A stretch of 16,032 nt of DNA, from positions 1 through 16,032 of the forward strand of contig JAZQQB010000025.1 in assembly GCA_045628865.1 (NCBI GenBank), given 5' to 3'. The DNA is from JAZQQB01 sp045628865. GTDB lineage: Bacteria > Bacillota > Clostridia > Lachnospirales > Lachnospiraceae. The notes under the pieces are model-generated. The model did no database searches. It was given only the letters and a program-made list of their open reading frames with translations, and was not told the DNA's origin. Within the stretch, counting starts at the first letter, position 1. The number at the start of each line of letters is the position of its first letter. Shown in pieces: positions 7,420 to 14,558 of this stretch. The translations under genes and the position numbers were made by a program.

Positions 7420-7455
7420 TTGTATATACAAAAGAAACAATTGTAAATTTGTATA
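7420..7455 (+). promoter_or_regulatory. AT-rich nested dyads upstream of proC
   Basis: TTGTATATACAA (7420-7431) is a perfect palindrome. TATACAAA (7425-7432) is repeated inverted as TTTGTATA (7448-7455), with ACAATTGT (7437-7444) at the centre. A weak promoter (TTGTAT at 7420, TAAATT at 7444, 18-base spacer) overlaps them. This may be an operator, but AT-rich sequence makes such symmetry easy to get by chance. Confidence 0.3.
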
Positions 7456-7477
7456 AAAACTTTATGAGGAGAGAAAA

Positions 7478-8272
7478 ATGAAAATTGGATTTATTGGTTT
7501 AGGTAACATGGCTACAGCCATGATTGGCGGATTGTTAAAAAAGGGTATTGTCACAAAAGAGGATATTTGTGGTTCTGCCAAAACAAATGAAACCGCGCAG
7601 AAAGCTGCAAAGGAATTTGGAATCACAACCTTTACAGATAACAGATTAGTTGCAGAAAAAGCAGATGTTTTGGTGCTTGCTGTCAAACCAATCTTTTTTG
7701 CACAGGTAATTGGTGAAATAAAGGATCTCGTTACTGAGAATACATTGGTGATCAGTATTGCAGCAGGAAAAACATTAGGCTGGATTGAAGAGGTTTTTGC
7801 AAAGAAAGTTAAGCTGGTACGTTGTATGCCAAATACACCAGCACTTGTTTTGGAGGGATGTACAGCGGTATGTGTAAACGAGCAGGTTTCTGAAGAAGAA
7901 AAGGCACTTGCTGTCAGCATTATGGAGTCCTTTGGAAAAGCGCATCTGATCGAGGAACGTATGATGGATGCGGTTGTTGGAGTTAGCGGAAGTTCACCTG
8001 CCTATGTGTTCATGTTCATTGAAGCCATGGCGGATGCAGCAGTTTTAGGTGGTATGCCAAGAAAGATGGCATATGAATTTGCAGCGCAGGCTGTTCTTGG
8101 AAGTGCCAAGATGGTTTTGGAACTTTCAAAGCATCCAGGAGAATTGAAGGATATGGTGTGTTCACCTGGTGGCACAACCATAGAAGCAGTCAAGGTTTTA
8201 GAGGAAAAAGGTATGCGTGCAGCAGTCATTGATGCTATGGTTGCCTGTATGGAAAAAAACCATATTCTGTAA
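7478..8272 (+). CDS. proC: Pyrroline-5-carboxylate reductase
   Basis: Catalyses the last step of proline synthesis, reducing 1-pyrroline-5-carboxylate with NAD(P)H in the cytosol. The 264-residue protein is of normal length. It opens with the Rossmann motif MKIGFIGLGNMATAMIGG (1-18), has AVKP at 68-71, RCMPNTPA at 115-122 and the family signature region from GSSPAYVF (171-178) through SPGGTTIEAV (229-238). The ATG has AGGAG (7467-7471) six bases upstream. No other proline genes are in the window. No terminator separates it from the next gene, but that gene has its own strong promoter. Confidence 0.96.
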   Translation: MKIGFIGLGNMATAMIGGLLKKGIVTKEDICGSAKTNETAQKAAKEFGITTFTDNRLVAEKADVLVLAVKPIFFAQVIGEIKDLVTENTLVISIAAGKTLGWIEEVFAKKVKLVRCMPNTPALVLEGCTAVCVNEQVSEEEKALAVSIMESFGKAHLIEERMMDAVVGVSGSSPAYVFMFIEAMADAAVLGGMPRKMAYEFAAQAVLGSAKMVLELSKHPGELKDMVCSPGGTTIEAVKVLEEKGMRAAVIDAMVACMEKNHIL

Positions 8273-8277
8273 AAAAC

Positions 8278-8306
8278 TTGACAAAACTGAAATTGTTTGA
8301 TATTAT
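8278..8306 (+). promoter_or_regulatory. Strong SigA-type promoter for the wall hydrolase gene
   Basis: TTGACA (8278-8283) and TATTAT (8301-8306) are separated by 17 bases, giving a perfect -35 and a five-of-six -10. Transcription would start near 8313, leaving a leader of about 60 bases. The promoter begins six bases after the proC stop. Confidence 0.8.
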
Positions 8307-8375
8307 CGCACATGTAACATTTTTGTAATACTTGAAAAACTAAAGACATAATTGTCAGTTCTTTAGGAGGAAAAC

Positions 8376-9467
8376 ATGAACACAAAGCGTAAGACCGTGT
8401 TGATGGGAATCGCTGGTTTTTTAACAACGATTATCACAGCACACATTTGTTCCAGTGCTAACGTAGTTGAAGCAAAGAGCCTGGATCAATATGAATCATT
8501 ACGAGCAGGAGCAGCAATTATTTTAAACGACGATTTGGGCAAGACCCAAAACAATGTCGTAGCGTTGTTAGGTATTGACGAGGATGATGGCATCGAAGAC
8601 GAGGAAGCGGATGCCGAAGAGTCCAACCTGGTAATGGCGGATGTTAAGAACACCTTAAATGTGCGTGAAGAGCCGAACTCAGATTCTGCAAAGGTTGGTT
8701 ACCTTTACACAGACTGTGGTGGTGTGATCTTAGATCAACAGGATGGTTGGACGAAAATACAGTCAGGAAACTTAGTCGGATGGGCATCTGATGAATACTT
8801 GATTTTTGGAGAGGAAGCAGAAGAATACGCCGAGAATGTTGGAATCTCCATGGCAACTATTGAAACAGAAACCCTGAGAGTAAGGAAAGAGCCAAATACC
8901 GATTCCGGAGTGTACGGATTGGTTGCAGGTGGCGATAATTATGAAGTCGTAAGTCAGGATGACGAATGGATCTGTATCGATTTCGAAGGAACAGACGGTT
9001 ATGTATCCTCTGAATTCGTATCTATTGAGTTCATCATTGACGCGGGCGAAACACTTGAAGAAGTGAAGATCAGAGAGGAAGAAGAGAAGAAGGCGAAACT
9101 CAAGGCCAACTACGGAGTTTATGCAGCCTCAGCCTCTGATGAAATGTTACTGGCAGCATTAATCCAGTGTGAAGCTGGTGGAGAATGCTATGAAGGAAAG
9201 TTGGCAGTAGGTGCAGTTGTTTTGAACCGTGTGAGAAGTGGTTCATACCCTAGCACCATCATGGGTGTTATATACGCATCAGGTCAGTTTACCCCAGCAG
9301 GAAATGGTAAAGTTGACACCGTATTAGCAAACGGAAATATTTCAAGCTCTTGTTTACAGGCCGCGCAGGATGCGCTTGCCGGAAATACCAACGTTGGAAC
9401 CGCTACCCACTTCAGACGTAACAACGGTCGTGAAGGTGTTGTTATCGGAAACCACGTATTTTGGTAA
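8376..9467 (+). CDS. Secreted SH3b-SH3b-SleB/CwlJ-type peptidoglycan hydrolase
   Basis: Predicted exported cell-wall hydrolase of 363 residues. Residues 1-33 form a signal peptide: a KRK start, hydrophobic core 8-30 and likely cleavage after NVVEA. An acidic stretch (68-82) precedes two bacterial SH3 domains, about 88-143 (TLNVREEPNSDS...GWAS) and 160-217 (TLRVRKEPNTDS...GYVS), which usually bind wall peptides. A charged, possibly coiled linker (222-245) leads to a hydrolase_2 domain (255-363) with AALIQCEAGGECYEGKLAVG, where Glu266 is the expected catalytic residue, and the family-typical end IGNHVFW. AGGAGG (8365-8370) is five bases before the ATG. It has its own promoter and terminator. 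SleB and CwlJ act on spore cortex, but those proteins have other partner domains. Vegetative wall remodelling is equally possible, so the biological role is open while the domain call is firm. Confidence 0.9.
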   Translation: MNTKRKTVLMGIAGFLTTIITAHICSSANVVEAKSLDQYESLRAGAAIILNDDLGKTQNNVVALLGIDEDDGIEDEEADAEESNLVMADVKNTLNVREEPNSDSAKVGYLYTDCGGVILDQQDGWTKIQSGNLVGWASDEYLIFGEEAEEYAENVGISMATIETETLRVRKEPNTDSGVYGLVAGGDNYEVVSQDDEWICIDFEGTDGYVSSEFVSIEFIIDAGETLEEVKIREEEEKKAKLKANYGVYAASASDEMLLAALIQCEAGGECYEGKLAVGAVVLNRVRSGSYPSTIMGVIYASGQFTPAGNGKVDTVLANGNISSSCLQAAQDALAGNTNVGTATHFRRNNGREGVVIGNHVFW

Positions 9468-9489
9468 AATTAATCGTAGTGATCATGAT

Positions 9490-9531
9490 AAGAAGCAGTC
9501 AAAGCAGATGGTTTTGACTGCTTCTTTTTTG
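9490..9531 (+). terminator. Intrinsic terminator of the wall hydrolase gene
   Basis: AGAAGCAGTCAAA (9491-9503) pairs perfectly with TTTGACTGCTTCT (9513-9525), extended by A9490 with T9526. The loop is nine bases and six T residues follow (9525-9530). It lies about 25 bases after the stop codon. Confidence 0.93.
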
Positions 9532-9553
9532 TGAATGAAAGAGGCAAGGAAAA

Positions 9554-9584
9554 GTTATAGTACACACAAAGTGTGTACTGTAAC
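9554..9584 (+). promoter_or_regulatory. 14-base inverted repeat upstream of the NfeD-like gene promoter
   Basis: The arms at 9554-9567 and 9571-9584 are complementary over 14 positions with one T-G wobble and an AAA centre; the core is AGTACACAC-AAA-GTGTGTACT. It lies 36 bases before the -35 box at 9621, where an activator or distal operator could bind. No T tract follows, so it is not a terminator. Confidence 0.5.
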
Positions 9585-9620
9585 AAACAAGTGTCTGGTA
9601 GTTGTACGAAAACCACTCCC

Positions 9621-9649
9621 TTGTATACATTTACGAAATCATGTATAAT
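9621..9649 (+). promoter_or_regulatory. Promoter of the NfeD-like gene
   Basis: A perfect TATAAT (9644-9649) lies 17 bases after TTGTAT (9621-9626). Initiation near 9656 would place the ATG at 9661 almost at the 5' end of the RNA. This favours the downstream ATG at 9703 as the true start. Confidence 0.7.
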
Positions 9650-9702
9650 AATGAGTATCTATGAGAAAAAAACTTGTTTCAAAGTCATGGGGGAAAATAA
9701 TT

Positions 9703-10257
9703 ATGAAATTACTGATTCTCTGGTTATGTGTAATGGGTTTATCGATGTTGATAGAAATGTTGACGAGTTCCTATATCACTTTGTGGTTCGCAATCGGTGG
9801 ATTATTTGCAGTGATTTTTCAATTGTTAGCTTTTCCATGGTATGCACAGTTGATTATTTTTGTAGTAGTCTCTTTTTTGCTACTGTTCTTTGTCAGACAT
9901 TTATTTGCAGAGTTTATGGAGACAGGCTCCTTTCACATAAGAACGCTTGAGGAAAAAATGTTATCCAGACAGGCTGTTCTTACAAAAGATGCGACTTTTG
10001 AGGAAGGAAGTGTTTTCATTGATGGTAAGCTTATGAGAGCGAAGACATCATCCGAAGAATTGGTATTAACCAAGGGTACCGTGGTGAAAGTAGTAGCTGT
10101 TGAAGATGGTGTTTTGGTTATTGAAGAAGCTATGAAGGTGAGAGAAGACGAAGGATCACTCATGGGCAATGCCAAGAAAAAAATGAAAAAAGTAAATTTC
10201 AAGCTAGGCAAAAAGAAACCAAAGGATGCACCAGCAACAGAAGAGATAGAAGAATAA
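9703..10257 (+). CDS. NfeD-like membrane protein with cytoplasmic OB-fold
   Basis: Short-form NfeD family protein (184 residues) without the ClpP-like protease domain of long NfeD. Three hydrophobic segments (about 3-20, 24-44 and 47-68) are followed by an OB-fold domain at 86-142, recognisable from AVLTKDATFEEGSVFIDG, the regularly spaced TKGTVVKVVAVEDGVLVIEE and the usual GxVxIDG turn (102-108). The C-terminal tail is highly basic (KKKMKKVNFKLGKKKPK). Such proteins usually accompany a stomatin/flotillin-type SPFH protein in membrane organisation or quality control; no SPFH gene is next to it here. The ATG at 9703 is chosen because GGGGGA (9689-9694) lies nine bases upstream. The in-frame ATG at 9661 would add 14 residues but has no leader from the predicted promoter. 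Confidence 0.78.
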   Translation: MKLLILWLCVMGLSMLIEMLTSSYITLWFAIGGLFAVIFQLLAFPWYAQLIIFVVVSFLLLFFVRHLFAEFMETGSFHIRTLEEKMLSRQAVLTKDATFEEGSVFIDGKLMRAKTSSEELVLTKGTVVKVVAVEDGVLVIEEAMKVREDEGSLMGNAKKKMKKVNFKLGKKKPKDAPATEEIEE

Positions 10258-10259
10258 AT

Positions 10260-10277
10260 GGGCATGTCCCTTTTTTT
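10260..10277 (+). terminator. Weak terminator-like hairpin before argF
   Basis: GGG-CATGT-CCC (10260-10270) is followed by seven T residues (10271-10277), directly after the NfeD-like stop. Three G-C pairs are a marginal stem, though A residues on the left could pair with the T tract. Partial read-through into argF is likely. Confidence 0.4.
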
Positions 10278-10291
10278 ATGAGGAGGAAATT

Positions 10292-11281
10292 ATGAATTTA
10301 ACAGGTTATCATTTTTTGACACTTAAGGATTTTTCCAAAGAAGAGATCGAGTATTTGATCGAGCTTGCAGCTGAATACAAGGCTAAGAAGAAACAGGGAA
10401 TTCCACATGATACATTACGTGGTAAAAATATCGCTTTGATTTTTGAAAAAACATCCACAAGAACACGCTGTGCATTTGAAGTTGCAGCTCATGATCTTGG
10501 AATGGGAACAACTTACTTAGATCCATCAGGTTCCCAGATCGGTAAGAAAGAAAGTATTCCGGATACAGCAAGAGTACTAGGTAGAATGTTTGATGGTATC
10601 GAGTATCGTGGTTATGGTCAGGAAATCGTAAATGAACTTGCTGAATATGCAGGCGTTCCAGTATGGAATGGATTAACCAATGAATATCATCCAACACAGA
10701 TGCTTGCAGACATGCTTACCATGAAGGAACATTTTGGTTCTTTACAGGGCAAGAAGCTTGTATATATGGGTGATGCCAGATACAACATGGGTAATTCACT
10801 TATGATCGTTTGTGCGAAATTAGGTCTTCATTTTGTTGCATGTGCACCAAAGAAATACTTCCCTAACGAAGCTTTGGTAAAAGAGTGTGAGGCTTTCGCA
10901 AAAGAGAGTGGAGCAACTATCACTTTAACAGAGGATGTGGAAGCAGGAGTTAAAGGTGCAGATGTTATTTATACAGATGTGTGGGTATCCATGGGAGAGC
11001 CGGCTGAGGTTTGGGAAGAAAGAATCAAAGACCTTACTCCATACAAGGTAACCACAAAGGTTATGGAAATGGCAGGACCACAGGCTCGTTTCATGCACTG
11101 TTTACCAGCATTCCATGATTTAAAGACTGTTATTGGTAAAGAAATGGGTGAAAAATATAACTTCCAGGAGTTGGAAGTGGAAGATGCTGTTTTTGAATCA
11201 GATGCATCCATTGTATTTGATGAAGCAGAAAATAGAATGCATACAATCAAAGCTGTCATGGCAGCAACACTTGGTGCATAA
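10292..11281 (+). CDS. argF: Ornithine carbamoyltransferase
   Basis: Transfers the carbamoyl group from carbamoyl phosphate to ornithine, giving citrulline. The 329-residue protein carries the carbamoyl-phosphate site STRTR (55-59), HPTQ (133-136), the ornithine-binding loop DVWVSMGE (229-236) and HCLPAFHD (269-276) with catalytic Cys270. AGGAGG (10281-10286) is five bases before the ATG. The KKESIPDTARVLGRMFDG stretch (85-102) also resembles the longer, ArcB-like branch, so biosynthetic versus catabolic use cannot be settled. The absence of arcA or arcC nearby and the housekeeping setting favour the biosynthetic reading. It leads a row of same-strand genes with 40 bases or less between them. 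Confidence 0.93.
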   Translation: MNLTGYHFLTLKDFSKEEIEYLIELAAEYKAKKKQGIPHDTLRGKNIALIFEKTSTRTRCAFEVAAHDLGMGTTYLDPSGSQIGKKESIPDTARVLGRMFDGIEYRGYGQEIVNELAEYAGVPVWNGLTNEYHPTQMLADMLTMKEHFGSLQGKKLVYMGDARYNMGNSLMIVCAKLGLHFVACAPKKYFPNEALVKECEAFAKESGATITLTEDVEAGVKGADVIYTDVWVSMGEPAEVWEERIKDLTPYKVTTKVMEMAGPQARFMHCLPAFHDLKTVIGKEMGEKYNFQELEVEDAVFESDASIVFDEAENRMHTIKAVMAATLGA

Positions 11282-11321
11282 ATATATAAAAATGCTAGTA
11301 AGTTGATAAAGAGGACGAGGC

Positions 11322-12305
11322 ATGAAAAAGGATGAAATCCTGACGCTACTACGAGAAAGAAACTCGTATGTTTCTGGTCAGGAACTATGTGAAAAATATG
11401 GTGTTTCCAGAACAGCAGTCTGGAAGGTTATGAGTCAGTTGAAAAAAGAAGGATATGAGATTGAATCTGTGCAGAATAAAGGGTACCGTCTGGTTAGTCA
11501 GGAGGATGTATTAAGCGAGGCTGAAATCAAAAGCAGGCTTTCTACAAAATGGGCTGGACAACAGGTGGTATTTTATGATATAACGGGTTCTACGAATAAC
11601 GATAGTAAGCTGATGGCTGAGCAGGGAGCCACAGAGGGTACTCTTGTGGTAGCTGATGCACAGTCTTCTGGAAAAGGCAGACGTGGAAGAGTCTGGGAGA
11701 CACCGAAAGGAACCAACATAGCGATGAGTTTACTGCTTCGTCCTGTTTTTGCGCCTAATGTGGCGCCGGGAGTTACGTTGGTTATGGCATTGGCAGTTTC
11801 CGAGGCTATATCCAAGGTGACTGGTCTTCAGACAAAGATCAAGTGGCCGAATGATATTGTGGCGAATGGGAAGAAGATTTGTGGTATCCTGACTGAGATG
11901 AGTGTAGAAATGGATGCTATAAATTATGTTGTCATTGGTGTTGGAATCAATGTAAATGGTGTTGAATTCCCTGAAGAAATTAGAACTACTGCAACATCAC
12001 TTCGACTGGAAACCGGTTCGAATATTTCTAGAGCAGAATTGATCGCAGAAGTGATGAAATGTTATGAAGAATATTATGAAATATACTGCCAGTATGGAAA
12101 TTTAAAGGGACTGGTAGAAACTTACAATAACCAGCTTGTAAGTATGGGCAAGGAAGTTCGTGTTCTGGATCCTTTAGGGGAATATAATGGTATTTCCCAT
12201 GGAATCAATGAACAGGGTGAGCTTTTGGTTGAAAAAGAAGATGGTACAACGGTTACAGTATATGCAGGAGAAGTATCTGTACGAGGCATCTATGGTTATG
12301 TATGA
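11322..12305 (+). CDS. birA: Bifunctional biotin--protein ligase / biotin operon repressor
   Basis: Activates biotin with ATP and attaches it to carrier proteins such as the biotin subunit of acetyl-CoA or pyruvate carboxylase. The N-terminal winged helix (about 1-60: YVSGQELCEKYGVSRTAVWK) indicates a second role as a biotin-responsive repressor. The catalytic domain shows GKGRRGR (117-123), KWPNDI (174-179) and GVGIN (206-210), and a small SH3-like C-terminal domain (about 270-327) completes a normal 327-residue protein. GAGG (11311-11314) lies seven bases before the ATG. No biotin synthesis or transport gene, and no clear BirA operator, is visible in the window, so its regulon lies elsewhere. 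It is probably cotranscribed with argF. Confidence 0.95.
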   Translation: MKKDEILTLLRERNSYVSGQELCEKYGVSRTAVWKVMSQLKKEGYEIESVQNKGYRLVSQEDVLSEAEIKSRLSTKWAGQQVVFYDITGSTNNDSKLMAEQGATEGTLVVADAQSSGKGRRGRVWETPKGTNIAMSLLLRPVFAPNVAPGVTLVMALAVSEAISKVTGLQTKIKWPNDIVANGKKICGILTEMSVEMDAINYVVIGVGINVNGVEFPEEIRTTATSLRLETGSNISRAELIAEVMKCYEEYYEIYCQYGNLKGLVETYNNQLVSMGKEVRVLDPLGEYNGISHGINEQGELLVEKEDGTTVTVYAGEVSVRGIYGYV

Positions 12306-12329
12306 AAAAAGTAAGATAAAGAGGTCGTT

Positions 12330-12701
12330 ATGGCAAAGAAAAATGAAAATACATTAGAAGATGGCAGAATCGTTTTATGTGGAGCGAATGCTTACGAAAA
12401 AAAATACTACTTTAACAAAGATTTTTCGAAAGTTCCTGAATCTATTCAGGAGCAATTACATATAACCTGTGTCTTGTTTACAGAAGAGGTTGGTGGTATC
12501 ATTACTTTTGTTTTTGAAAAGGATGGAACATTGGTAATCGAAACAACCGCAGCAGAGGAAGATTATCTATACGATGAAATAAGCAGTGGACTTTTGGTAC
12601 ATGAAATTCAAAGAAATCGTGAAGAAATGTTGCAGTCCCTGGAATTATATTATAAAGTATTTATGCTCCATGAGGATGTGAGCACTTTACTGGAAGAATA
12701 G
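12330..12701 (+). CDS. Small conserved protein of unknown function (DUF6145-like)
   Basis: A 123-residue acidic cytosolic protein with no signal peptide or membrane segment. Features seen: ILCGANAYEKKYYFN-type opening (residues 14-28), a probable mixed beta region with VLFTEEVGGIITFVFEKDG (47-65), and a C-terminal helical part (about 85-118) ending LYYKVFMLHED. From memory this resembles the DUF6145 family of Lachnospiraceae, which I cannot confirm here. GAGG (12321-12324) is five bases before the ATG. It sits 24 bases after birA and 12 before coaX, with codon use like its neighbours, so it is very likely a real, cotranscribed gene. No function is known to me. Confidence 0.75.
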   Translation: MAKKNENTLEDGRIVLCGANAYEKKYYFNKDFSKVPESIQEQLHITCVLFTEEVGGIITFVFEKDGTLVIETTAAEEDYLYDEISSGLLVHEIQRNREEMLQSLELYYKVFMLHEDVSTLLEE

Positions 12702-12713
12702 AGAGGTTTCGGA

Positions 12714-13484
12714 ATGATACTAGTAATCGATATTGGAAATACAAATATCACTTTTGGTATTTATGAAGGGAAGGAAATGAAAGCAACCTTCCGTATTATG
12801 TCCAAGACACCAAGAACTTCTGACGAATACGGAAATACCATCGTTGAACTTTTAGAAAAAAATGGAGTAAAGACAGCAGATATTGAAGGTACAATTATTG
12901 CAAGTGTTTTCCCGAATATTATGCATTCTTTTACTTCTGCAATTATCAAATATATTGGAAATACACCAATCATTGTTGGACCTGGCGTAAAGACAGGTAT
13001 CAACATTGCCACAGAAAATCCACGTGCATTAGGTGCTGACCGTATCGTAGATGCTGTTGCAGCGTATGAATTATGTGGTGGACCAGTGCTTGTTATCGAT
13101 TTCGGTACAGCAACTACATATGACCTGATCACAGATAAGGGTGTTTTTGTTGCAGGTGTTATCGCACCAGGTATTCGTATTTCTGCAAAGGCTTTGTGGG
13201 AAGATACTGCAAAGCTGCCAGAAATTGAGATCAAGATGCCAAAGAGCATCATGGCACAGGAAACCATCAGTGCAATGCAGGCCGGTGTTATGTATGGTCA
13301 GATTGGTCAGACTGAATATATCATCAAGCAGTTTAAGAAGGAATCAGGCTATGAGAACATGAAGGTTGTTGCAACAGGTGGTCTTGGAAGAGCCATTTCT
13401 GAACAGACTGAATTGATTGATGTATATGATGCATTTTTGACATTAGATGGACTTCGATTGATCTATGAAAAGAACGAGAAATAA
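12714..13484 (+). CDS. coaX: Type III pantothenate kinase
   Basis: Phosphorylates pantothenate with ATP, the first committed step to coenzyme A, in the feedback-insensitive, potassium-dependent type III form. The 256-residue protein begins with the ASKHA phosphate loop DIGNTN (6-11) and shows GADRIVD (107-113), the adenosine-site motif DFGTATTYD (129-137), APGI (151-154) and a late TGGLG. AGAGG (12702-12706) is seven bases before the ATG. In many Firmicutes coaX lies close to dusB and lysS, and that arrangement is kept here. It is probably part of the argF-dusB transcript. Confidence 0.96.
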   Translation: MILVIDIGNTNITFGIYEGKEMKATFRIMSKTPRTSDEYGNTIVELLEKNGVKTADIEGTIIASVFPNIMHSFTSAIIKYIGNTPIIVGPGVKTGINIATENPRALGADRIVDAVAAYELCGGPVLVIDFGTATTYDLITDKGVFVAGVIAPGIRISAKALWEDTAKLPEIEIKMPKSIMAQETISAMQAGVMYGQIGQTEYIIKQFKKESGYENMKVVATGGLGRAISEQTELIDVYDAFLTLDGLRLIYEKNEK

Positions 13485-13508
13485 GGACTCTTTTTTGAGG
13501 AGATAAAA

Positions 13509-14474
13509 GTGAGCAAATTAACAATTGGAAATGTAACTTTAGAGAACAATTTGATCTTAGCTCCAATGGCAGGCGTAACAGACCTGCCTTTTCGTTTGTT
13601 ATGCAAGGAACAGGGAGCAGGACTGCTTTGCATGGAAATGGTTAGTGCGAAAGCAATCCATTACAAGAATAAAAATACAGAGGAATTGATGGAAATCCAT
13701 CCAGATGAAGTACCAGTCTCCTTACAGCTTTTTGGTTCAGATCCGGATATCATTTCTGAGGTTGCCAAAAAAATCGAGGAAAGACCTTTTGCTATCCTCG
13801 ATTTTAATATGGGGTGTCCAGTACCGAAGGTTGTGAATAACCATGAGGGTTCAGCACTTATGAAGGATCCAAAGCTGGTAGAGGAGATTTTAACCAAGCT
13901 TGTAAAGGCAGTGAATAAGCCGGTTACTGTAAAATTTCGAAAGGGCTTTGATGATGAACATGTGAATGCAGTTGAAATTGCAAAGATTGCAGAATCCTGT
14001 GGTGTGGCGGCAGTGGCGGTTCATGGAAGAACAAGAGAGCAATACTATTCAGGAAATGCTGACTGGGATATTATTGCAAGAGTGAAGGATGCAGTGAAGA
14101 TTCCCGTAATCGGAAACGGGGATGTAACCGGTCCGGAAACTGCGAAAAAGTTAGTTGAGTATACTGGTTGTGATGGTATCATGATCGGAAGAGCCACAAG
14201 GGGAAATCCTTGGATCTTTCATCAGATCAACAGTTATCTGGAAACAGGCGTGATTCCTGATAAACCAACACACGCAGAAGTGAAGCAGACTATTTTGCGA
14301 CATGGAGAACTCCAGAAAAAATACAAAGGGGAATACATTGGAATCCGTGAAATGAGAAAGCATGTATCCTGGTACCTAACAGGATATCCTAATTCTGCTA
14401 AACTAAGAGGTTCTATTAATCAGGTGGAAACCTTTGAAGAATTAGAGGCGATTTTGGCTATGGTTTTGGCGTAG
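13509..14474 (+). CDS. dusB: tRNA-dihydrouridine synthase, DusB type
   Basis: FMN enzyme that reduces specific uridines in the D-loop of tRNA to dihydrouridine using NADPH. The TIM-barrel part shows LAPMAGVTD (17-25), NMGCP (100-104) with catalytic Cys103, VKFRKG (141-146), GRTREQYYSG (173-182), GNGDV (202-206) and GRATRGNPW (227-235). A helical tRNA-binding domain follows, for a usual total of 321 residues. The start is a GTG at 13509 with GAGGAG (13497-13502) six bases upstream; translation from it gives the normal N-terminus. It closes the likely argF-birA-coaX operon, and a new strong promoter starts six bases after its stop. Confidence 0.95.
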   Translation: MSKLTIGNVTLENNLILAPMAGVTDLPFRLLCKEQGAGLLCMEMVSAKAIHYKNKNTEELMEIHPDEVPVSLQLFGSDPDIISEVAKKIEERPFAILDFNMGCPVPKVVNNHEGSALMKDPKLVEEILTKLVKAVNKPVTVKFRKGFDDEHVNAVEIAKIAESCGVAAVAVHGRTREQYYSGNADWDIIARVKDAVKIPVIGNGDVTGPETAKKLVEYTGCDGIMIGRATRGNPWIFHQINSYLETGVIPDKPTHAEVKQTILRHGELQKKYKGEYIGIREMRKHVSWYLTGYPNSAKLRGSINQVETFEELEAILAMVLA

Positions 14475-14479
14475 AAATA

Positions 14480-14508
14480 TTGACACATTTGGTGTCTTAT
14501 AGTATAAT
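14480..14508 (+). promoter_or_regulatory. Perfect-consensus SigA promoter for greA
   Basis: TTGACA (14480-14485) and TATAAT (14503-14508) are separated by exactly 17 bases, matching consensus at all twelve positions. A dyad, GACAC (14482-14486) and GTGTC (14492-14496), overlaps the -35 and spacer. Predicted initiation is near 14515, giving a leader of about 45 bases that includes an AATGGAGATT like the dnaE and lysS leaders. Confidence 0.9.
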
Positions 14509-14558
14509 ACCTAAGATTATGGGAGAGTGTAGTTCCTGATTAGAATGGAGATTGGAAG

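Noticed and set aside
9573..9950. Overlapping 125-codon forward reading frame across the NfeD-like gene and its promoter
   Set aside because: It has no ribosome binding site, runs through the promoter and inverted-repeat area, and overlaps a frame with clear membrane and OB-fold features.
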